43,491 nucleotides of DNA from Arcicella sp. (lineage in GTDB: Bacteria > Bacteroidota > Bacteroidia > Cytophagales > Spirosomataceae), in the NCBI GenBank assembly GCA_025354645.1, contig JANXML010000131.1, positions 1 through 43,491 of the forward strand, written 5' to 3'. The translations under genes and the position numbers were made by a program. This document shows positions 7,867 through 15,730 of the stretch, one piece after another (position 1 is the first letter of the stretch; every line of letters starts with the position of its first letter). The notes beneath the pieces are model-generated. The model did not search any database. It saw nothing but the letters and a program-made list of their open reading frames with translations, and was not told where the DNA came from.

Positions 7867-9033
7867 ATGAAAAATAAAATTACAATAGCCCTATTCATTT
7901 TATTCGCTTGGTCATTCAATGAAATGAATGCTCAAACTTCTATTTTCAGACCGTCGTATCTGAATTATCCCCAAGATAGTGCTGTCAAGGAAAAGATATT
8001 GAGTTCATTAGAAATGCTGTTTGTCCAAATAAAAAACAGTACGATTGACACTCTGTTGATTGGTAAAGGACGAAGCGATTTTAATGTGTTAAAGTCGCTC
8101 GATGGTCTTGAAGAAAACAAAAAGGATAGCATTTCTGATTTTTACAAAAAACAATTGATTAATTTCTATCAAATCTCCACGAATGAATATTGGATTAGCC
8201 TTGCATACATAGGTGCAAAAAATGGAGAAGTTCCTATTCTGAAAAATATTATCAATTTAGTAGCTACCAATGCAGACAATAAAATTACTTTCTCTCTTCC
8301 TCTGAATCATTTAACCAAAACGTGGAAATCAAAAACGGTGGGGAATATCATCTATCATTTTAGGGATAAAATAAACCTTCAAAATGCAAAGTTATTCAAC
8401 GAAAAGAATACGCAGATAGCCACTAAATTAGGGTTATTTCCTGAAAAAATGGACTTCTATATGTGCGATAATTACCAAGAAGTTTCTCAACTTTTGGGCT
8501 ATGAATATGATTTGGAAAGTAATGGTAAAACCAGAGATGGATATGGCGTAGATGGCAATAATATTTTCTCAGTTATGAATAATGAGGATTTCTCTCACGA
8601 TGTTTTTCATTTTTATTCTGGAAAATTAAGGAATCAGAAAAGAGGAAACAGAACTGTCGAAGAAGGAATTGCGTACAGTTGGGGAAATGCCTATTATACG
8701 GACATTAATGGGAAAATGATTGAACAACGTGAACTGGTAGCGTTTTTGAAGAATTATTTGAAAGAAAATCCAACAATAAGTTTATTTCAACTTTTCAATA
8801 AAGACTCAAAAGTATTAAATTCCCTTGCTCCCGAAGTGTCCATAAAATCTACTATTGCCAGTTTACTTTGCGATGAAGTAGAACGTCAGAAAGGACTTGA
8901 AGGAATAAAAGAACTTATTATGTGCGGTCGTGGAGATGCTGTTTTCTTTGAAATGTTAAATAGACTTATAACAATCAATCAAACCAACTTTGATTCAGAA
9001 GTGAAAAAATTAGTTTTGGCTTATCAAAAATAG
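7867..9033 (+). CDS. Secreted protein with degenerate zinc-protease-like motif
   Basis: The chosen ATG at 7867 gives 388 residues starting with a signal peptide (MKNKITIALF to MNAQ); an upstream TTG at 7825 would put extra residues before the signal and is unlikely. The visible clue is HDVFH at residues 244-248 followed by VEEGIAYSWG with Glu at 265/266. The spacing and the EEGIAY pattern resemble gluzincin metallopeptidases (HExxH plus a downstream Glu), with Asp in place of the usual catalytic Glu. No family was recognised otherwise. It leads a run of secreted proteins (9105, 9626, 10458) that may share a cell-envelope role. A metalloprotease fold is inference; activity is uncertain because of the Glu-to-Asp change. 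Confidence 0.6.
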   Translation: MKNKITIALFILFAWSFNEMNAQTSIFRPSYLNYPQDSAVKEKILSSLEMLFVQIKNSTIDTLLIGKGRSDFNVLKSLDGLEENKKDSISDFYKKQLINFYQISTNEYWISLAYIGAKNGEVPILKNIINLVATNADNKITFSLPLNHLTKTWKSKTVGNIIYHFRDKINLQNAKLFNEKNTQIATKLGLFPEKMDFYMCDNYQEVSQLLGYEYDLESNGKTRDGYGVDGNNIFSVMNNEDFSHDVFHFYSGKLRNQKRGNRTVEEGIAYSWGNAYYTDINGKMIEQRELVAFLKNYLKENPTISLFQLFNKDSKVLNSLAPEVSIKSTIASLLCDEVERQKGLEGIKELIMCGRGDAVFFEMLNRLITINQTNFDSEVKKLVLAYQK

Positions 9034-9047
9034 TTATAATGAAAGGG

Positions 9048-9078
9048 TTTGGGAATTGATTAATAAGGAGAAAATTTG
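9048..9078 (+). promoter_or_regulatory. Candidate Bacteroidota promoter for 9105-10429
   Basis: TTTG at 9048-9051, 19 nt spacer, then AAAATTTG at 9071-9078, one mismatch from TAnnTTTG. The predicted start of transcription falls about 20 nt before the ATG at 9105. Confidence 0.5.
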
Positions 9079-9104
9079 AGTTACACGAAACCATAATTAA
9101 AACC

Positions 9105-9629
9105 ATGAAAAAACTATTTATCCCACTGTTATTTATCTCAATGTCAGCATTTTGTCAGGAACAGAAATCAACAACTTCGCTTTATCCACGTTCTATCGGT
9201 AATATCGAATTTGACCCAAATTTAGATAAGAAAGAATTTCAATTATGTCGTTCAGATGTTGATGTTCAGTATTATAGTGGGAAAAATGATACCAACTATC
9301 AAGGAGATAAAGAAATGATTGAAAAAGCATTTAAAGAAAAGTACAATCCCGAGAACGCCAAAAATGAATCTGGTTTAATTAGAATCCGATTTATTGTTAA
9401 TTGCAAAGGAGAAACCGATAGATTTAGAGTTATTGGGATGGACGAGAATTATCAAAAGAAGATTTTTGATAAATCAATTACGGAGCAACTTTTACGGATT
9501 TCTAAAAATTTGAAAGGCTGGATGCCGAAAAATTTCACCTCGAAGACCAATGAGGTTTTCAGTTATGATTACTACCAATACCTAATTTTCAAAATCAAAA
9601 ATGGACAATTAATCGAAATTTTACCATGA
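9105..9629 (+). CDS. Secreted protein with TonB-C-like domain
   Basis: The protein has 174 residues, beginning with a signal peptide (MKKLFIPLLFISMSAFCQ). The segment IRIRFIVNCKGETDRFRVIG, followed by a helix with ITEQLLRISKNLKGWMP, resembles the C-terminal domain of TonB-type proteins (strand, helix, strand with the W-P pattern). No membrane anchor or proline-rich spacer is present, so it is not a functional TonB itself. Its stop overlaps the ATG of the next gene by 4 nt (ATGA), showing translational coupling with the TPR protein. A role together with the neighbouring plug-like protein at 10458 is possible but unproved. Confidence 0.6.
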   Translation: MKKLFIPLLFISMSAFCQEQKSTTSLYPRSIGNIEFDPNLDKKEFQLCRSDVDVQYYSGKNDTNYQGDKEMIEKAFKEKYNPENAKNESGLIRIRFIVNCKGETDRFRVIGMDENYQKKIFDKSITEQLLRISKNLKGWMPKNFTSKTNEVFSYDYYQYLIFKIKNGQLIEILP

Positions 9630-10429
9630 GAAATACACTACTTATCTTATTTTTATTACCTTTTGCAACACACGCACAACTCAACTGCAAAGCATATCTA
9701 TACACAGGCGATACCGCAAGATATAAGGCTTGCATCTTAGTTGAAAATATTGATTCATTGTATGGTCAATTCATGCGTCCTTTTCATGAAAAATACGACG
9801 AAGCCCTCAAAATTGCCCCAAATTTTGATTACGCTTATCGGGAAAAATCAACTGCTTATTTGAAAAGTGGAGATTTTATTACTTGGAAAAAACTCATTGA
9901 CAAAGCCGTAGAGTTGAATTGGCGTTTGAATTTGGGGTATCGAGGATGGTGTCGTTATCAGTTTTTTAGAGATTATGAAGGAGCCATAAAAGACATTGAA
10001 CTTTTGGATAGTTTAGCAAAATATGACATCGGATATTCCCAAAATGGGGATTATCATTTGAACATTGCCAAAGGAATTTGTTACAGTGCCATCGGACAGA
10101 AACAAAAGGCAATCCAGATATTTAATCTGCAAATAAATACGCCAAATTACGAAGCTGGATTATATGATTATTTCCAGTTAGGCGTAACCTATTTTGAAGT
10201 AAAAGATTACCAAAACGCTCTGATTTGTTTTGAAAAGCAAGCTAAAATCAACAATTTGGCAGATAATGAGTATCTTAAAGCCAAGACAAATAAGATTCTG
10301 GGCAATACGGCTGAATATGAAAAATCTAAGGAATTGGCAATTAAACTCTTTAATGAAAACAAGAAATTATTTGACCCATACACACATCACTTCAACAAAG
10401 TTTATTACAGTTCTATTGTGAATGATTAG
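9626..10429 (+). CDS. Secreted TPR-repeat protein
   Basis: The protein has 267 residues, with a signal peptide ending in THAQ. Helical TPR-like repeats run through most of it: YDEALKIAPNFDYAYREKST, then GICYSAIGQKQKAIQIFN and GVTYFEVKDYQNALICFEKQ, with the usual G/Y/A spacing. It is probably a periplasmic or surface scaffold. It overlaps the previous gene by 4 nt, and the next gene begins within 30 nt, so the three form an operon. No enzyme motif is seen. Confidence 0.7.
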   Translation: MRNTLLILFLLPFATHAQLNCKAYLYTGDTARYKACILVENIDSLYGQFMRPFHEKYDEALKIAPNFDYAYREKSTAYLKSGDFITWKKLIDKAVELNWRLNLGYRGWCRYQFFRDYEGAIKDIELLDSLAKYDIGYSQNGDYHLNIAKGICYSAIGQKQKAIQIFNLQINTPNYEAGLYDYFQLGVTYFEVKDYQNALICFEKQAKINNLADNEYLKAKTNKILGNTAEYEKSKELAIKLFNENKKLFDPYTHHFNKVYYSSIVND

Positions 10430-10457
10430 TCTTAAATTACGTAAAAAACTAAAAACC

Positions 10458-11801
10458 ATGAAAAAAATTACCATTCTATTACTCGCCCTCTGCATCTCAT
10501 TCACTGGATTTTCTCAGAAAAAAGAGAAAATTGAAATTTTAAAAGGAACTACGTATTCAATTACCAGTTTTTACCACAAAAATCTCATCTTTGTCGATAC
10601 AGTTTCGATGGGTATTGAGGTGCCAAAGAATAAGGCGAGCTATAAGCAAAGGCAAGGTTTATGGTATCGTTCATTTGCGGATGCTGCCTTCAAAAACGTT
10701 AAATATACGTATGATTCTATTCCAGCGAGTGCTTTTATTACGGTAAACGGTATTCGTTTTGAGAACAAAAAGATACTTTCAAAAATGATTGGATGTGATA
10801 TACTTTTGGTTCAAAAAGATTCAAGTTATTCTTACGTTTATAATCAAAAAAAGGATGAATATGACGTCGTTTTCAAGTATAAACAACCACGGGCAATTGT
10901 CTATCAAAATCATCCAAATTTGCCCCGTGATTTCTTTCTTTTTAAGCAAAATACGCTCGAACCAATTCGATATAAATGTGCTTCGTATTCGCCCGTTTTA
11001 GATGTTTTTAACACGGCGGACAGTCTGGTATTTTCCAATAAATCGAGAATTATGATTGATGGAAGACTACAACGCAGGGAGTTTGAATTTGAAGACATTA
11101 ATTTAGAAACCGTCAAAAATATTGATGTTTTCAGTCAAGAAGATGCTCGCACTTATTTTGGCAGAAAAGTAAAATCGGGCTTAATTTCTGTTACTACGAC
11201 TGAATCTAAATTTAATTTGGATTGGACGTTGGCAAATACTTGGGTTTTAGGTGAAATCCAAGATAAAAAAGGAGATTGGAAAGTCATAAAAGATACACTT
11301 CTGACGAGTCCAGAACAGTTTATTACCTTCCGAAAAAACGTATATTCGACCAACGGAACGGTTTATATGATTAATGGTGAATTTGAAACGGAAAAAGTAA
11401 ACCGCAAAACCATAGATGCCGATGCGATGGAAAGCATAACGGTGGTTGCTGGGGAGAAAACGAGAGAAAATTTCAACAAATTATTGGGTAAAATAGAAGA
11501 AATTGGCAGGTTTACGAACGACACCGTTTTTATCAAAACCGAAAAAGAACGTTGGACTGCCAAAGCCGCCACAAGTATTCCAAGAGTAATGTCAGAATTC
11601 AAACGTTTACGCCAAACAGAACCCGATCCAACGCCTCTATATTTTGTTGATAATCAGGAAATTACCGCTGATAAATTAAAAGAATTTAAAAATAAAGAGC
11701 TTGAATTTGTGCAGTCTTTGGAAGGTTGTGATGCCATTTCAAAGTATGGCAAACGGGCGGAATATGGGGTGGTTATTTATCGAAAGAAGAAAATAGAATA
11801 A
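10458..11801 (+). CDS. Secreted protein with repeated TonB-plug-like modules
   Basis: The ATG at 10458 gives 447 residues with a signal peptide (MKKITILLLALCISFTGFSQ); an in-frame ATG at 10422 overlaps the previous stop and would spoil the signal. The body contains several segments that resemble the plug-domain pattern of SusC/TonB-dependent receptors (a strand such as LYFVDN or YMINGE, then a helix, then I-D-V/ESITVV, then Y/F-G-(K/R)---G-V-I/-TT): ITVNGIRFENKK, IMIDGRLQRREF with TYFGRKVKSGLISVTT, VYMINGEFETEKV with AMESITVVAG, and LYFVDNQEITADK with KYGKRAEYGVVIYRKKK. No beta-barrel follows. This is a pattern read by eye; the function is unknown. Confidence 0.6.
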   Translation: MKKITILLLALCISFTGFSQKKEKIEILKGTTYSITSFYHKNLIFVDTVSMGIEVPKNKASYKQRQGLWYRSFADAAFKNVKYTYDSIPASAFITVNGIRFENKKILSKMIGCDILLVQKDSSYSYVYNQKKDEYDVVFKYKQPRAIVYQNHPNLPRDFFLFKQNTLEPIRYKCASYSPVLDVFNTADSLVFSNKSRIMIDGRLQRREFEFEDINLETVKNIDVFSQEDARTYFGRKVKSGLISVTTTESKFNLDWTLANTWVLGEIQDKKGDWKVIKDTLLTSPEQFITFRKNVYSTNGTVYMINGEFETEKVNRKTIDADAMESITVVAGEKTRENFNKLLGKIEEIGRFTNDTVFIKTEKERWTAKAATSIPRVMSEFKRLRQTEPDPTPLYFVDNQEITADKLKEFKNKELEFVQSLEGCDAISKYGKRAEYGVVIYRKKKIE

Positions 11802-11807
11802 AACGTC

Positions 11808-11838
11808 AATAGGCAATAAATCAGTTTTATTGCCTATT
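11808..11838 (+). terminator. Strong rho-independent terminator after the plug-like gene
   Basis: A perfect 13-bp stem (AATAGGCAATAAA at 11808-11820 with TTTATTGCCTATT at 11826-11838), a 5-nt loop and a run of eight T residues (11837-11844). Confidence 0.9.
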
Positions 11839-11843
11839 TTTTT

Positions 11844-11851
11844 TAACTTTG
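11844..11851 (+). promoter_or_regulatory. -7 promoter element for the mntA-hepT unit
   Basis: TAACTTTG exactly matches the Bacteroidota -7 consensus TAnnTTTG and lies 24 nt before the ATG at 11876. It abuts the terminator of the previous gene. No convincing -33 element is seen at the normal distance. Confidence 0.5.
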
Positions 11852-11875
11852 AGGCAACAATAAATTAACAAAGCA

Positions 11876-12169
11876 ATGAACGTACAAATCAATCAAAAAA
11901 TCATTGAGTATTTCAAAGATAAACCTGCTGTCAAGAAGGTCTACATTTTTGGTTCGTATGCCCGTAATGAGGAAACTCCCGAGAGTGATGTGGATATTTT
12001 GGTGGATTTGGACCCCGAAGCCAGAGTGGGAGGTTTTCAGTTTGGAGGAATGTTGGAAGATTTGAAAGATTTGCTTTTTAAAGATGTTGATTTATTAACT
12101 CGTGGAAGCATATCTAAGTATATTTTGCCTTATGTAGAAAACGATAAAATTTTAATATATGAAAAGTAA
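11876..12169 (+). CDS. mntA: MntA-type antitoxin nucleotidyltransferase
   Basis: The protein has 97 residues and a minimal nucleotidyltransferase fold. The hallmark GSYARNEETPESDVD (residues 26-40) gives G26-S27 and the metal-binding pair D38/D40, and a third acidic position is likely in FKDVDLL near residue 71. In characterised pairs MntA uses ATP to AMPylate the toxin HepT on a tyrosine and so silences it. The gene overlaps hepT by 11 nt, the classical arrangement with the antitoxin first. A -7 promoter element sits just upstream. Catalytic residues look intact. Confidence 0.9.
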   Translation: MNVQINQKIIEYFKDKPAVKKVYIFGSYARNEETPESDVDILVDLDPEARVGGFQFGGMLEDLKDLLFKDVDLLTRGSISKYILPYVENDKILIYEK

Positions 12170-12521
12170 ATTAGATGATTTGGCAAGGGCAAAACACATT
12201 GCGGATTGTATTGCTGAAATTGAATTATTCCTAAGAATGTTTCCTCTTGATGAAATAGAGACCAATTTAATGTTCAGAAGAGCATTGGAAAGGTCATTAG
12301 AAATTATAGGCGAAGCATCAATCCATCTTACTGAGGAAACGAAAAATAATCATCCCAATATTGAGTGGAGAGGCATAAAAGGATTCCGAAATATCGTTAT
12401 TCATGAATATTTTGGGGTTGATTTGGGATTTATTAGATTAGTAATCACAGATGAACTTCCCAAGCTCAAAATTGTAATACAAGAAATCATCAACCAATTA
12501 GAAAACCAACCAACAAAGTGA
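12159..12521 (+). CDS. hepT: HepT-type HEPN ribonuclease toxin
   Basis: The protein has 120 residues, all alpha-helical as expected for a HEPN domain. The RX4HXY motif is intact: R77, H82 and Y84 in RNIVIHEYF. R and H form the RNase site in the dimer; the Tyr is the residue modified by MntA in known pairs. The start overlaps mntA by 11 nt. Its stop (TGA 12519-12521) overlaps the GTG start of the DPP IV gene, so toxin and peptidase genes appear to be co-transcribed and coupled. That is an unusual neighbour for a TA pair and may simply reflect insertion upstream of an older gene. Confidence 0.9.
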   Translation: MKSKLDDLARAKHIADCIAEIELFLRMFPLDEIETNLMFRRALERSLEIIGEASIHLTEETKNNHPNIEWRGIKGFRNIVIHEYFGVDLGFIRLVITDELPKLKIVIQEIINQLENQPTK

Positions 12522-14707
12522 AAAAATCAATCAAATTATTCCTACTAATTATCCTCATTGCCCAAAGCTCAACGCTTTCGGCTCAAAAGAAAAACATTAC
12601 CCTCGAAGACATTTGGGCGAAGGGGACATTCCGTTCAAATAGTGTTCAGCAAATCAACTGGATGAAAGATGGAGCGTTTTATACGGCTCTGGAAGGCGAT
12701 AAAATCGTGAAGCATCAAGTTACGGACGGTGCAGCCGTTGAAACGCTTTTTGATGCTGCGACGAGTGTTGAAAATCTCGGTAAAAAATTAGAAGTGGAAG
12801 ATTATGCCCTTTCGGCAGATGAACAAAAAATCTTGATTTCTTCGGAAAGTGAACAAATTTATCGCCGTTCTTCTCGGGAAGAAAATTTTGTTTATGACCT
12901 CAAAACCAAGAAGTTAGCTCAACTCTCGAAAGGTGGAAAGCAAATGTTTGCGACTTTCTCGCCCGATGGTACGAAGGTAGGTTTTGTCCGTTTAAATAAT
13001 TTATATATGGTCGATTTAACCACCATGACCGAAAAGCAAATCACGACCGATGGCAAATGGAATCACATCATTAACGGGGCTTGCGACTGGGTGTATGAAG
13101 AAGAATTTTCGTTTGCCAGAGCCTTTCAGTGGTCGCCCGATAGCAAGAAAATCGCCTTCATTTCTTTTGACGAAACCAAAGTCCCCGAATACAATATGCA
13201 GACGTGGGGCAAATTATATCCAACCGATTATAAGTACAAATATCCCAAAGCGGGCGAGGCAAATTCTATCGCAACGGTGTCGATTTTCAACCTCACCGAC
13301 AGCAAAACCGTGAAGGTGGATATTGGCAAAGAAACCGACCAATATATTCCAAGAATTCGTTGGACAAATGATGCTAATGTGCTGTCGTTGAACCGTTTAA
13401 ATCGTTTGCAAAATAAAATGGAAATCCTCCACGCTGAGGCAAATACGGGCAAAATAAGCGTGATTCTGACGGAAGAAAGTAAAACCTACGTGGACGTTGA
13501 GAATTTTGCGGACGACGTATATTATTTAGCTGATAATAAATCATTCGTGATGTCATCTGAAAAAGATGGTTTCAAGCATTTGTATTTGTATGATATTACG
13601 GGAAAATTAATTCGCCAAATCACGACTGGAAACTGGGAAGTGGCTGATTTCTACGGCATTGACGAAAAATCGAAGACTCTGTATTTTACCTCAATGGAAA
13701 TGTCGAACATCGAAAGACAGCTTTTTAGTATTTCTTTGGACGGTAAATTAAAGAAACAATTAACCAACGAAAAAGGCATGAATTCTGCCAATTTCAGCAA
13801 GGATTTTAAGTATTATATTCTCCAAAATACCTCCGCAAGTAGTCCTTTGAAAGTGAGTTTGCACAAAGCCCCAACAGGTCAATTGGTGAAAGTTTTAGAA
13901 GAAAATGCGGCTTTGCGTAAGAAATTGGAGGAATACAACATCGCTCCCAAAGAATTTATGACCATCAAAACATCCGAAAACATCGAACTGAACGCTTGGA
14001 TGATAAAGCCAACGGATTTTGACCCCAAGAAAAAATATCCAGTATTTATGTTCCTCTACGGTGGTCCTGGCAGTCAGCAGGTGTTGAATCAATTTGATGC
14101 TTCCAACGGAATGTGGTTTCAGCATTTGGCACAAAAAGGCTACATCGTGGCGTGCGTGGACAACCGTGGAACGGGCGGAAAAGGGGCTGATTTCAAGAAA
14201 GTTACGTATTTGAATTTGGGTAAATTGGAAGTAAAAGACCAAATAGAAGCCGCCAAATATTGGGGTTCATTGCCCTACGTGGACAAAACCAGAATTGGGA
14301 TTTTTGGCTGGTCGTATGGCGGATATATGTCGTCAAATTGTTTGTTTCAAGGAGCAGATTATTTCAAAGCCGCCATTGCCGTAGCACCCGTAACGAACTG
14401 GCGTTTTTATGACTCCATTTACACCGAAAGATTCCAAAGAACACCCCAAGAAAACGCCGCAGGTTATGATGAAAACTCGCCCGTAACCCACGCCGCCAAG
14501 CTAAAAGGCAATTTTCTATTAATACACGGCACAGGCGACGACAACGTACATTTTCAGAACTCAGTATCGCTGGAAGATGCCCTAATCAAGGCAAATAAAC
14601 AGTTTCAGTCGTTTTATTATCCTAACAAGAATCATGGTATTTACGGAGGCAATACTCGTTTGCATTTATACACGATGATGACGGGGTTTTTGGAGAAGAA
14701 TTTGTAG
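12518..14707 (+). CDS. Dipeptidyl peptidase IV family serine peptidase (S9B)
   Basis: The protein has 729 residues. It is exported (signal peptide to TLSAQ) and likely periplasmic, removing X-Pro or X-Ala dipeptides from peptide N-termini. The N-terminal beta-propeller carries the substrate-anchoring Glu motif YEEEF (E194-E196). The C-terminal alpha/beta-hydrolase has the catalytic triad: S599 in GWSYGGY, D674 in GTGDDNVHF, H706 in NKNHGIYGG. The start is GTG at 12518, chosen because it directly precedes the signal peptide; it overlaps the hepT stop by 4 nt. After the stop comes a REP array, not a normal terminator. Confidence 0.95.
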   Translation: MKKSIKLFLLIILIAQSSTLSAQKKNITLEDIWAKGTFRSNSVQQINWMKDGAFYTALEGDKIVKHQVTDGAAVETLFDAATSVENLGKKLEVEDYALSADEQKILISSESEQIYRRSSREENFVYDLKTKKLAQLSKGGKQMFATFSPDGTKVGFVRLNNLYMVDLTTMTEKQITTDGKWNHIINGACDWVYEEEFSFARAFQWSPDSKKIAFISFDETKVPEYNMQTWGKLYPTDYKYKYPKAGEANSIATVSIFNLTDSKTVKVDIGKETDQYIPRIRWTNDANVLSLNRLNRLQNKMEILHAEANTGKISVILTEESKTYVDVENFADDVYYLADNKSFVMSSEKDGFKHLYLYDITGKLIRQITTGNWEVADFYGIDEKSKTLYFTSMEMSNIERQLFSISLDGKLKKQLTNEKGMNSANFSKDFKYYILQNTSASSPLKVSLHKAPTGQLVKVLEENAALRKKLEEYNIAPKEFMTIKTSENIELNAWMIKPTDFDPKKKYPVFMFLYGGPGSQQVLNQFDASNGMWFQHLAQKGYIVACVDNRGTGGKGADFKKVTYLNLGKLEVKDQIEAAKYWGSLPYVDKTRIGIFGWSYGGYMSSNCLFQGADYFKAAIAVAPVTNWRFYDSIYTERFQRTPQENAAGYDENSPVTHAAKLKGNFLLIHGTGDDNVHFQNSVSLEDALIKANKQFQSFYYPNKNHGIYGGNTRLHLYTMMTGFLEKNL

Positions 14708-14732
14708 GGGGGAAGTTTAGAACGTTGGTATC

Positions 14733-14944
14733 ACTTCCCGAAAGTTCCTTCTACTTTCGGGAAGTTCTGACTTGAAGTAATGTTATTTTTGAAGAATTTT
14801 CGAGGAGCTTAACTTCCCGAAAGTAAAAATAACTTTCGGGAAGTTGACGAGAAATTTACTTCCCGAAAGTTCTTTCTACTTTCGGGAAGTTCTAATGTTT
14901 GCAGTAAATTAACTTCCCGAAAGTAAAAAAAACTTTCGGGAAGT
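14733..14944. repeat. Array of four REP palindromes in alternating orientation
   Basis: Four hairpins share 13-nt arms (ACTTCCCGAAAGT / ACTTTCGGGAAGT) and 7-nt loops: A 14733-14765, B 14812-14844, C 14858-14890, D 14912-14944. All arms are exact. Loops are TCCTTCT and TCTTTCT in A and C, AAAAATA and AAAAAAA in B and D; A and C read as purine-rich on the other strand, so the order is minus, plus, minus, plus. B and D carry TTAA at their 5' foot. This is the layout of paired REP elements (BIME-like) flanking their transposase gene. The single copies at 18389, 25159 and 42432 belong to the same family. Confidence 0.95.
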
Positions 14945-14978
14945 AACGAATATGTATATTTTAACATTTCACTCCACT

Positions 14979-15599
14979 ATGAAAAATAACGAAATACCAT
15001 TACTCCCAGAAAATTATTACCACATTTATAATCACGCAAATGGAAGTGATAACCTATTCTTAACCTCTGAGAATTATCGGTATTTTCTACAACGTTACCA
15101 TACTTTTATTAGCCCAATTGCTGACACTTTTGCCTATTGTTTGATGCCAAATCATATCCATTTTCTTATTAGGATTAAATCTGAGCCTGATTTACAAAAA
15201 ACGTATCAATGCAAAACACAATCAAGAGAAATACTTTTGGAAGAGGATATTCCAAAGTATTTAAGCCGAGTATTTGCGAGTCTATTCAGTTCATATTCTC
15301 AGGCTTTCAACATTCAACAAGGTAGAAAAGGCAGTCTTTTTATGCCTAATTTTAAACGTAAACTTGTTGAAACCGAAGCGTATTTCACTCAATTAGTCTA
15401 TTACATCCATGTAAATCCCGTTCATCATGGTTTTGTTAAAGACTTATCAGCCTGGGATTATTCATCATATCATGCTTTTTTATCACGAAAACATTCCAAT
15501 TTGCAAAGAGACGAAGTCTTGAATTGGTTTGGTAATGTGGATAGTTTCAAAGCATTTCATGAGGGAATATCATTGGGAGGGAAATTAGATTTTGATTAA
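14979..15599 (+). CDS. REP-associated tyrosine transposase (RAYT, Y1 HUH family)
   Basis: From the ATG at 14979 the protein has 206 residues; an ATG at 14952 would add nine and cannot be excluded, but the family usually starts close to the LPENYYHIYN strand. The HUH metal site is NHIHFLIRI (HIH, residues 59-61 from this start). The nucleophilic Tyr is in QLVYYIHVNP (about residues 141-142), with the usual IHxNP following. RAYTs cut and join single-stranded REP DNA and are thought to spread REP elements. Four REP palindromes lie directly upstream, ending 7 nt before the first ATG. There is a single gene copy, no inverted terminal repeats were found, and the frame is intact, so it looks domesticated and functional. 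Confidence 0.9.
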   Translation: MKNNEIPLLPENYYHIYNHANGSDNLFLTSENYRYFLQRYHTFISPIADTFAYCLMPNHIHFLIRIKSEPDLQKTYQCKTQSREILLEEDIPKYLSRVFASLFSSYSQAFNIQQGRKGSLFMPNFKRKLVETEAYFTQLVYYIHVNPVHHGFVKDLSAWDYSSYHAFLSRKHSNLQRDEVLNWFGNVDSFKAFHEGISLGGKLDFD

Positions 15600-15674
15600 G
15601 TAAATATACTGATCAAAGGAAATTTCCAAAATATTTAAACACATAAAAGAGTTCTTCGAGAAAGTTGAGGAACA

Positions 15675-15713
15675 AATATTCTCAACAAAGTAAGATGATT
15701 TGTTGAGAATATT
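15675..15713. repeat. Perfect 15-bp inverted repeat upstream of the RidA gene
   Basis: AATATTCTCAACAAA (15675-15689) and TTTGTTGAGAATATT (15699-15713) are exact reverse complements with a 9-nt loop. The repeat ends 17 nt before the RidA start codon and has no T-run after it, so an operator is as likely as a terminator for the RAYT gene. Confidence 0.8.
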
Positions 15714-15730
15714 AGAATCTTGACCAAAAC

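Noticed and set aside
14733-14944. The palindrome array as a CRISPR
   Set aside because: The units are hairpins with alternating orientation, uneven spacing (79, 46 and 54 nt between starts) and no cas genes; REP elements fit better.
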